From Enoplolaimus lenunculus (taxonomy: Eukaryota > Nematoda > Enoplea > Enoplida > Thoracostomopsidae), in NCBI GenBank assembly GCA_030248215.1, contig JASANG010002723.1:124001-188000 (forward strand): DNA of 64,000 bases. Reading direction: 5' to 3'. The position numbers and the translations under genes are program-made. Within the stretch, counting starts at the first letter, position 1; each line of letters starts with the position of its first letter. Below, piece by piece: positions 56,346-64,000 of this stretch. Below the pieces are notes generated by a model. The model worked only from the letters and a program-made list of their open reading frames with translations, made no database searches and had not been told where the DNA came from.

Positions 56346-56969
56346 CTTGAACGTTATCTTCCAACAACCGGACCGTATTTTATTAGGTCTATATGGCGTT
56401 AGGCACCCACCCACATAGACGAATTTTCTTCTGTAACTATTGTTTCAGATTTAGCACTATTAACGCCTTTCGGAAATGTCCACATTCACTATAGCGAAGC
56501 GAATATTTATTATTTACACCATTTCAATGGCACAAGAGCCAATGATAGCATATTGACACTCTCAACTTTGGCGTGCTAGCGATATATTTTGTCACAAACA
56601 GGGATTTTTTTTGCGTGAAAATCATTGCGAAAGCACAATCGAATTAAAATTTGAACATAGGGGGGCGTTTAAAAAGCTCTATGAAAATTGTTGTGTTTGA
56701 GTTATATCTTTAAATTTGTCTGAGATTCGTTTACCATAAACATTTAGATTTTACCTGTTCTACGAAAAAATTGCTCGTTTTCTCGCCGGTTTTTTGAAAA
56801 CCCATTTTATGATGAAAATCACTAAAATCGTTAAATAAGTACTTCCCAATCGGCATATATAATTTGTTAAATCACGTGAAGGTTAGCTTCATTTTTTACA
56901 TTTGTGAAGCATTCGTACAACTTTAACATTCTATCGGTAGCTAAATGTGAGCAAAGCGTTATGACCAAG

Positions 56970-57408
56970 CAGGGTGCAACCGGAATTACAATTTAACGGG
57001 ACCAGAATTTGCTAAATTACCAGAACCGGAAATTGAAATACATGCCACCGAAAAATCCATTTTAATTTTCTTTTTTGAAACATTATTGGCGAAATACCCC
57101 TAGTTGGAGATAGGTATTCTTTTTATCCGCTGTATTTTAGATTTTCATAATTCACGGAAGCGCAATCTACCTCCGATGGTTTATTTTGGGTGATTTTCGA
57201 GGTTTACATACTATACGAATGAAATCTACTTAATTTTTATCTTCATTTTTAAGAAACATACCTTAATTTCCACCGACCAAAATTTAATACCGTGATTTTT
57301 AATTCCGGTAAAAATTTACAGGAACCGGAACCAGAAGATCAAAAATCGGAAGGTCAAAAATTGCCGGAACCCGAACCCGAACCAGAATTCGTGTTGCATT
57401 GCACCCTG
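56970..57408. mobile_element. hAT-like MITE (family N)
   Basis: CAGGGTGCAACCGGAATTAC at the left and GTTGCATTGCACCCTG at the right. The flanks TGACCAAG and GAACCAAG match at 6 of 8, an aged target duplication. The right arm carries CCGGAACCCGAACCCGAACC. Confidence 0.82.
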
Positions 57409-57435
57409 GAACCAAGTTTATAACAGTTGTGACCA

Positions 57436-57660
57436 AGGCCCGTATACTCAAATGATGTGTAGCATCTATCACTAGTTCGTGATAGGTCTTGTAACTTGCG
57501 ACCCAGTGAATGCTGACGCTCAATCAGCACATTTTTCGAATACGATTTGCTCTACTTATGTACCAATTTTGAGTTCAACAACTTCAATAGTTGAGTCAGT
57601 TTGAAAACCTATTACTAACTGATGACAGTTACTATACACCGTTGAGAATATGCGTCCCAG
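57436..57660. mobile_element. TIR element (family I), copy 3
   Basis: AGGCCCGTATACTCAAATGA, CTATCACTAGTTCGTGATAG, and the right end CACCGTTGAGAATATGCGTC. Confidence 0.7.
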
Positions 57661-58150
57661 CTTTGTTTTTTCTCAATTCTGATCATTTCGTCAATTTGGC
57701 TAAAACCCAGGAAAAAATTTAGCAAATCTATTTAAATTCTAATCAAATTACAACTAAACTAGCGTTAGCCCAATTCATTTGTACGTGTCATTCCAACCCA
57801 TTAAACGTTACCACCGGTTCCATAAATAATATATCTACGTTTCAAAATTATCAATTCCACCGAAGACGTATCCTTTTTGAATGCTGTTATTAACGTTTCG
57901 TTTAGCGCACGTGCCTTATAGTAAAAACCACGGTTATAAATCTAGAACTAAATTTAACCACAGCAGGAACAAGAATGTTGTCGCAATAGAGAGAACAACC
58001 GTATCTGGATGTCGTTTTTCTTCCATCTGCAATTTTATAGTGCTTTCCTAATCAACTAAACGAACTTAAACGAATTTAAAATTTACGAAGACAGCGTCAA
58101 GCAAAACAAACAACGACGCTCTTGTTGTTTATCCTAATCTACGCATGATC

Positions 58151-58157
58151 TATATAA
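58151..58157 (+). promoter_or_regulatory. Possible TATA box for FReD B
   Basis: TATATAA lies about 150 bases before the ATG and about 100 before the acceptor. The sequence is AT-rich overall, so a chance match is possible. Confidence 0.2.
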
Positions 58158-58250
58158 CCATTTCAACGCTACAAAATTTACAAACCTTAAAATTTTAATA
58201 AAGTTAAAAAACCTGCTTTCAGCACCGTAGCCAGCTCAGCATATGAACAG

Positions 58251-58262
58251 TTTTATTTTCAG
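58251..58262 (+). promoter_or_regulatory. 3' splice site upstream of FReD B start
   Basis: TTTTATTTTCAG fits the nematode acceptor consensus (TTTTCAG) and is conserved with gene A. A second acceptor-like CTGCTTTCAG lies 40 bases earlier (58213-58222). Confidence 0.55.
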
Positions 58263-58307
58263 TTACTTGATACATTACTAAAAATAATATCCATGCATTA
58301 ACCTACA

Positions 58308-58530
58308 ATGCCGTTGCTCAAACGATTCCACCAACTCTGGGCACTTCAACTACACGGTATTTTGAGCCCAAGTATAAGCATTAACACTCTGCTACTTTTT
58401 GTTCTCGGTGGGTGGTCACCGGTTATAAGCCAACGTCCACCCCCTGGCATCGATTTATATCCGATTGCTAATATTACCATTGACCAAATTCCAGAAGTGC
58501 CTGATACAGTGCCAGAGCAACAAGACGGAA
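58308..58530 (+). CDS. FReD B exon 1: signal peptide and linker
   Basis: The ATG at 58308 opens [20 protein letters not shown] followed by a hydrophobic run and [16 protein letters not shown]. The donor is GACGGAA|GTAAGT. A two-codon upstream ORF (ATG CAT TAA at 58292) precedes it. A TTTTATTTTCAG acceptor at 58251-58262 lies 45 bases upstream, as in gene A. Confidence 0.88.
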
Positions 58531-61500
58531 GTAAGTAGTAAACAAATGGCACCAACAAACAATACCAAAACAATACGTCTTATGATAAAATCAGTATTCA
58601 TAGCTGTAACCAGTCCGCATTTCATTTATAGAACAAATAGTTTTCACAGAATAGTCTTATTCTAAATTGTGTTAAAAGCATTTTCCTGGTCGGAACAGTG
58701 AAAAAAATTACGCGTTTGAGTGACGCTATACTTTTGATGACGTTCGGCGACATACGTCACCAGTGCGGTATCGTACATGAATTACTCACGTACGATGACG
58801 TACAGTGACGCACGGCGCCGCACGACAAGTATAGTGTCACCGATTATTTTGGCGTTGCTGTGCAATTCTGAAACCTATAATCGTTAGTCGTTACAATAAT
58901 TAATTACGTACCAAAATTATAAAGAATTTAAATATATAACCATAACCGAGAACCGAATCTCAATAACAATTTCAAAGTATGCGATAAACCAAATTGCGAT
59001 AAATGCGCTTAATCTTCTACTCTCGCAGTTCATTGGTTTGAAAGCTACAAAAGCTATCACTAACCAGTAATAGGTGCTACACGCGTTTGAGAATACGGAT
59101 CAGATCCTGGTTCTAATTAATAAATGATAGCGGTACCATTTAGTACACAATACACAACTCCAGGCAGTAGTCTACTAATTTCCCGGATGCATTCACATAA
59201 TTTTCGTTACCTTGCGACCGTTTTAGTTATGTGTTCCTTCCTCGATTTAAGTCACTGGGAAGGCGTCAAAGTGTCTGACGTTAAAGCCACCATTATTTCA
59301 GGACCGCGTGACTGCGCTGAAGTTCAAGACCAAGCGCGTGGAGCAAAATCAGGCATATATACAATCTACCCTGATACATGCGCACGTTGCTATTTTCACG
59401 TTTACTGTGACATGGAAACGGAAGGAGGAGGCTGGACGGTAAGCAACAACTGGATGGAAACTTTCAGGACCGAAACATTACATACAAGTACTAGCGGATC
59501 CAGAGAGGGGAGGGGCGGTGTGGCGTACGCTCCCCATCAGAATTTTTTTGTAATAAAATGGTAAGGTCTCTACATTACAATTTTAACATCAGAAAATTCT
59601 TTGTAGAAAAAGATAAGGTCACTAATTTTTTACATCAGATTTTTTGTGATAAAATTATAAGGTCTTTACCTTACAATTTTCCCATCAGAAAATTTTTTGG
59701 CGATAAAATGATACAGTCCCTTCTACCTTACAATTTTTGTGTTTCATAACATTTGCCAACCTGCCCTCCTCAGAAATTCTGGATGCGCCGCTGAATACAA
59801 AGTCGTAGCCCGGGAGTTTTCCGTTTGCAGCACAAGAACCCCTTATCGAAATTTTCATAGAACGTAACCTCTACTATTCAAAATCCTGGCTACGCCCAAT
59901 TTATGAACTTAACCTCCGGTTGCAATGTTCATTTCCGTCTAGTCTTAACTGTGGAAATCAGTTAATATTACAGGTGATTTCAAATCGTTTCAACGGCTCC
60001 GTTGAATTTTACCGCGGTTGGTACTTTTATAAAATGGGATTTGGAGATATTAATGGCGAATTTTTTCTAGGTAAGTGAATTTGCAGGGCCGCACGAATAG
60101 GGGCAGGAGCAGCGCTGCAACCTACCCTTGGGTAAACGCGGGAGGGGAAGGAAATTTTGACACGTATATACCCGCGGGTAAAAATTTGATTCTTTACCCG
60201 CCTAAAATTTTAATAAAAAACCTGAAGCCAGATAATGTATAAAACATGTATTTTACACTGTTTTTACCGTATGAATAGCGGGTAAAGTCTGGTGACGGTA
60301 AAGGAATTTTGTGCGGGTAAAGGCGGGAAACGGGTTAAAAAATTATGCACGGGTATACCGCGGGTAAAGCTCAGCGCGGGTAAAATTTTTGTACCCACTT
60401 AATCTATCTCGAGGCCTAGCACAGAAACAACTTTACCCGACTGAGCAGGACCATATGAGTAGTGTAAAAAGCCGGCTTCACGCTATCCTTTTCCTCCTCC
60501 TCCTCATCTTAGGAAGGAGGGGAGATTTGCACAGTCCCCCTCCTCATCCACTTTCAAAACTAAGTTAGTGGTGTAAAGCAGTAAAACTCAAAGTCACTTC
60601 TCCTCCTCCTCCTCCTATCCCTTCTCCTCCGCTTGAAATAGCAGGTGGAGGAGAAATGGAGAAGGGTTAATGCAGTGAAAACCGATAATGGAAAAGAACT
60701 TGTCAACCATCTGGTATATGAGTATTGTAAGAACAGAAACATTAATGTTTATACTACAAAAATTAAAGATATTAAAACAGTTAAAGTTGAACGTTGCATT
60801 AAAACACGTAAAGGAAAGAGATAGATGTCTATATATTAAAGCTCGAACGCCCCACATACGATTTTGGGCAACGTTCCAGCAAAGTCACAGTATGCAAATT
60901 AATAGAAGTTTGCATAGATATAAAACTGTTGTTTCGATTCTTCTAGTTATGCAGTTTGGTGTATTGATAGGACATTTATATGTTGTCTTTACCTATGCTC
61001 AAATTGCGAAGTGTATTTTCTACTATAGAAGGGAATCTTGGTTGAAACTTTCCTTTATTAGGAATGAATGCAGTACCGAGTCAAGGACCCCGTATACAGT
61101 AAAATGATGATTTGGTTGTTTGAGTTGTCACTTCAGCTTCACACCTTAGACAAGACTTGCTTAAAAACAAATACCTTTGAACATTGGCCAAAATCCAGTA
61201 TAATAGGATAGTTGCACATGTGTGCAACTACGGATTGCTAGTATGGTTGATTTGCAAAAAGTTGCACAAGCATACAACAATACTGAAAACAGATATTTAT
61301 ACCGGCAGGGGTAAACGAAGAAAATGAGGATAGTGTGCGAGTAAAACTTTCCTGCAACATATATTGGTCTCAGATATAGCTATATGTTAGATGATGCTGT
61401 GAGAATATCAAAAGAGAGCCTTTCGAACGAGAGTTTAACCAAATTTATTCTCGTGACGTGTTTTCGGTGTCAAAACAATTACCGTTTACGCCAGCGGTAT

Positions 61501-63908
61501 ACAAAATTGCAGATGCAAACAACGAACTTATTTTAGATAGACTTTACTCCAAGAGTTACACAAAGTTAAAGTTTTAAATACCCATGGTTAGGGTACTCCA
61601 ACACAATGAATTTATGGGTACATGAAAAAGGCATGATACCCTTATAAACAACACATATATACTATTCAACTGGTTAGATACACTATTTAAGTGCATACAA
61701 GACTACCACAATAAAGGTACGTATAGGAGTACGCAAAATGGGTGCGCATAAATGGGTATAATAGAGGTATGCTAACACTAAAATGGTACATAAGGAACAC
61801 ACATATGAGTATAACAGGGTTAAGTAGGAGTACGTAGCCGCAGATGATACACCAGGGTTACTGTAAAACTGTACAAATGCTTAAAAATAGTAAAAGCGAT
61901 GGCCATTTTATTTACGTAATTGGCTTACACATGCTCAAATTGTTTTTGTGCTTATACCAGTAGTCAGCATTTCTTTCCCTCCAAGTCCCCTTATCCATTC
62001 CCTCCTCTAATTTCTTTCTGGGGAATAGTGCTCAAAATCGTCCCCTCCTTCCCTTGCACCACCTCCTCCCTAAGATAAGGAAGAGGAGGAGGGGCATAAA
62101 ACCCGCCTTTTTACACTACTCATATGCGAAAAAATTGCAAAAGTCTTAACAAACCAGTAATTCGAAAAACTATGAACATGAGCTCGCAACCATAAAACAC
62201 GCGAGCCGACAAATTGTCGAGATACCATCCTAAGCATACATATTTATTAATTATTATATATAGAATTTACGTAAGTATTGCTTACAGGTCTTGACCGAAT
62301 CAATCAACTTACAACACAAAAGCATATGGAGCTCAAAATTTGCCTGACGGACGTCGGAGGTTTGAAGACAATGGCCGGATATTCACATTTCTATCTTGGC
62401 AACATGAGCGACTACTTTACCCTTCATGTCGACAGTTATTATGGAGACGCCGGTCAGTTTGCGCTATCTACCAACTCTTTTTAGGGTCTTTTCGGTTATC
62501 CTCGCTACCCAGTGTTCGTCCAAAAAAACAGCAGTTTGCTGATCTGAGTCAAATGGTGCTGGATTTTCACTGTCAGCAAACGACATTAAAAAATTTCAAC
62601 ATCGTGAGAAATTCAACTTGCGATTTTTTACCATATAGGGCGGCTTGCCCAATGTGGCGACAAATTTTACTTCACTTCAATCTCTGGTAAACAGACACAC
62701 ACTAAACAAAGCACCTGATATGCAAAACAGGAATTCACTGTGACCCGCTAACCCAATCCATTACCTTATAATACAAAATCATTAATCCACAGCAGCGGAT
62801 CAAAAATAAGAAATATATCGCTGACATCAAGAAACCATCAATATCCCGTTCGGAAACTATAAATTAGGTCATGGTGCAAAGCTAAACTAAATTATACCCG
62901 AACCGAATTCGGAAGTTGATACCGGAATAGGAACTGCATATAAATTTTCACAGCCCATGCGCTTTACATACCCAGTGTTATTTATTATATACATATTAAT
63001 TTGTATGCGGTAACATCTACATATCTGTTTCGAAGTCCATGGTTGTTCATGTTTCTATGATCATTTCCATGCCATATGTAAGAAATATGAGCAGAGAACT
63101 GATATAAACACCGGGTATTATGCAACTTAACATAACTGCAGTTAAATTTCGCACATAATTGCCATAATACATGTTAGAAACGATTAAAAATTACGATTTC
63201 GATTATACCTGTAATCTGTGTCGGAAACCGGTACTGGATTAGAAACCGATTTCTAATCGGAATCAGAACTGCGGTTTTATCCCGAGTAAGGTGACTACAT
63301 AATGCTGAATCGTTTCACACTTCAAAATTAACCAATAGCATACTAATTATATGAACTCACTGCGGGAGTTCCTATGCGCCCTGACTTTATATCTCGTATA
63401 TCCAGTGCCCATATTCTCAATCTCAAATGTATATAACACCTACCACCAGTTGATGATATGTTTTATAAATTTCGAACCAATCGAAAACTTCAACATTTGG
63501 CACATTATTCGCGTTCGATTGCTCATACTTGAACTTGTAGTCGAGTTTGACAATTTTCACAAGTCGTAGCTCGCTCGTTTGAAAACCTATTGCAAATTAG
63601 TGATAAGTGTTACACACATTTAAGATATGGGCCCTGTTTTCAAAACGCACTGTAACCGCGTGTAATTTCACTTTACATGCAACTGCAGTTTGAATTGCGA
63701 ATCGGATGTTAGACGAAATATATTACGATAAACTGATGGTAAATGTCATAACCATTTGAAAATACCGCCCGTATTTATTAACTGCAGGCGATTATCTATC
63801 AAAATCAAACGGAAGGCCGTTCTCAACGTTCGACTACGATTTAGATGGATCGGTTAAAAATTGTGCTGCATATTACCACAGCGCATGGTGGTACCATAGC
63901 TATGGCGA
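58308..63908 (+). CDS. Secreted fibrinogen-related (FReD) protein, gene B (3' end beyond window)
   Basis: Exons 58308-58530, 59302-59438, 59974-60070, 62288-62452 and 63788-63908 join in phases 1,0,1,1,2, the same pattern as gene A. Exons 2-5 are identical in length to A's. The N-terminus is longer (74 residues before the split codon), with a hydrophobic stretch ([13 protein letters not shown]) that should act as signal peptide, then [20 protein letters not shown]. The fibrinogen domain follows through AWWYHSYG. At least one terminal exon must lie to the right of the window. The coding frame is intact throughout the visible part. Intron 3 is enlarged by a Polinton-derived insertion that gene A lacks. 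Confidence 0.92.
58730..58840. mobile_element. GC-rich CGTACGG element (family C), compact copy in FReD B intron 1
   Basis: GTGACGCTATACTTTTGATG at the left and GACAAGTATAGTGTCAC at the right. At 111 bp it is the shortest complete copy. Confidence 0.72.
59302..59438 (+). CDS. FReD B exon 2
   Basis: The acceptor is CATTATTTCAG and the donor TGGACG|GTAAGC. It encodes [36 protein letters not shown] and [10 protein letters not shown], nearly identical to gene A exon 2. The frame stays open upstream into intron 1 as far as Met codons at 59124 and 59187 (see findings). Confidence 0.94.
59491..59795. mobile_element. hAT-like MITE (family L), FReD B intron 2
   Basis: CTAGCGGATCCAGAGAGGGG at the left and AATTCTGGATGCGCCGCTG at the right are inverted. 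Inside are four units of about 55-60 bp containing ATAAAATTATAAGGTCTTTA. A decayed relative occupies about 3088-3270. Single ends lie at 389-405 and 49200-49218. Confidence 0.75.
59974..60070 (+). CDS. FReD B exon 3
   Basis: The acceptor is GTTAATATTACAG and the donor TTTCTAG|GTAAGT. It encodes [20 protein letters not shown] and [13 protein letters not shown]. Only three residues (N/T, N/S and E/D) differ from the 32 of gene A exon 3. Confidence 0.95.
60117..60402. repeat. Element rich in CGGGTAAA units, FReD B intron 3
   Basis: CTACCCTTGGGTAAACGCGG, TATACCCGCGGGTAAAAATT, GCGGGTAAAGTCTGG, CGCGGGTAAAATTTTTGTAC. A relative with TTATACCCGCGGTTTGAAAT and TTACCCGCGGGAAGC lies at 10428-10526. It is another family whose arms are built of one short motif. 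Confidence 0.6.
60458..62120. mobile_element. Polinton (Maverick) fossil, deletion derivative, in FReD B intron 3
   Basis: The ends are inverted copies starting AGTAGTGTAAAAAGSCGG and running on into CTCC-rich sequence for 60 bases or more. The element is flanked by a perfect 6-bp direct repeat CATATG (60452-60457 and 62121-62126). A 6-bp target duplication with AG…CT termini is the known hallmark of Polintons. On the + strand, two patches resemble the integrase of that group (about 60672-60823, and about 61388-61578 for its C-terminal part). At 1.66 kb it has lost nearly everything else a 15-20 kb Polinton carries. It is broken, with several breaks even in what remains. Gene A's matching intron lacks it, so it is younger than the gene duplication. 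Confidence 0.78.
62288..62452 (+). CDS. FReD B exon 4
   Basis: The acceptor is TATTGCTTACAG and the donor GACGCCG|GTCAGT. It encodes [39 protein letters not shown] and [17 protein letters not shown]. About 150 bases of the following intron remain clearly alignable with gene A (62453-62605 against 43767-43912), showing that the duplication is fairly recent. Confidence 0.95.
63396..63642. mobile_element. TIR element (family I), copy 4, FReD B intron 4
   Basis: CCAGTGCCCATATTCTCAAT at the left and TTTAAGATATGGGCCCTG at the right, with CTACCACCAGTTGATGATAT in the arm. A right-end fragment also lies at 59050-59108 in FReD B intron 1. Confidence 0.7.
63788..63908 (+). CDS. FReD B exon 5 (last exon inside the window)
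   Basis: The acceptor is TTAACTGCAG and the donor GGCGA|GTAAGT. It encodes [20 protein letters not shown] and [20 protein letters not shown], with the DYDLDG calcium-site motif. It ends in phase 2, so a terminal exon of the 6a or 6b type is expected to the right of the window. Confidence 0.94.
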
Positions 63909-64000
63909 GTAAGTTTATCAACAGGGCAGGAAATGTACACAGCATCACAATCCCCAAGCCACGAGCAAACCTTATACTATTGACATAAATGTACCGAATT

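Larger units (their letters stand above)
49762..58250. other. Intergenic region between FReD A and FReD B
   Basis: No gene is recognised. The content is the octamer/ACGG element copies, the duplicated 1.5-kb pair, hAT-like MITEs and family I. 49762-50690, 55440-55918, 56354-56961 and 57661-58150 hold nothing I can name. FReD A polyadenylation must occur at the start of this block, but a canonical AATAAA was not found near 49761. Confidence 0.5.

Noticed and set aside
60688-61107. 139-codon + frame with a hydrophobic stretch
   Set aside because: It lies wholly inside the Polinton fossil, in a frame unrelated to its integrase-like patches. No membrane protein claim is made.

Overview
This window is eukaryotic nuclear DNA: AT-rich, intron-rich and packed with small transposons. 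Two clues point to a nematode. First, degenerate copies of the hexamer TTAGGC, the nematode telomere unit, recur throughout. Second, a Cys-loop channel gene carries transmembrane motifs typical of the nematode anion-channel group that includes the ACC/LGC acetylcholine-gated and MOD-1 serotonin-gated channels. A large, repeat-laden genome, for example a mermithid or other Dorylaimia nematode, would fit, but the species cannot be fixed from sequence alone.

Layout, all host genes on the + strand. (1) 1-16.8 kb: no recognisable gene, only interleaved MITEs. (2) 16,855-25,509: a five-exon Cys-loop anion channel gene whose splice phases all agree (731 codons). (3) 25.5-39.5 kb: intergenic, with a decayed pogo-like transposase plus PHD-type finger (minus strand, 30.2-31.9 kb), a 155-174 bp tandem array, a perfect 86-bp tandem array, tRNA-like SINE pieces and hAT-like MITEs. 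(4) 39,941-49,761: a secreted fibrinogen-domain (FReD) gene, A, with six exon positions. Its last coding position exists in two versions, at 46,012-46,261 and 49,560-49,761, which look like alternative 3' terminal exons giving two C-terminal lobes. (5) 49.8-58.2 kb: intergenic, with a roughly 1.5-kb direct duplication (offset 1,828 bp), minisatellites and MITEs. (6) 58,308 to beyond the right edge: FReD gene B, a head-to-tail duplicate of A with the same exon phases. Its third intron holds a 1.66-kb broken Polinton derivative with a 6-bp target duplication.

The two FReD genes should encode secreted lectin-like or immune-type proteins with conserved disulfides and a calcium-site motif. The channel should form a pentameric chloride channel in the plasma membrane. 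They sit on the same strand, but nothing in the sequence links them functionally.

The repeat landscape is the other main story. Several hAT-like MITE families carry their own short-motif arrays near the ends (TTAGGC, CCGGTT/CCGGAA, CGGATA/CGGAAA, CCGAAT), and several have clear 8-bp target duplications. Two Tc1/mariner-like palindromic families are flanked by TA. A GC-rich CGTACGG family, a GGACGG/ATGCAAAT family and others are nested in one another.
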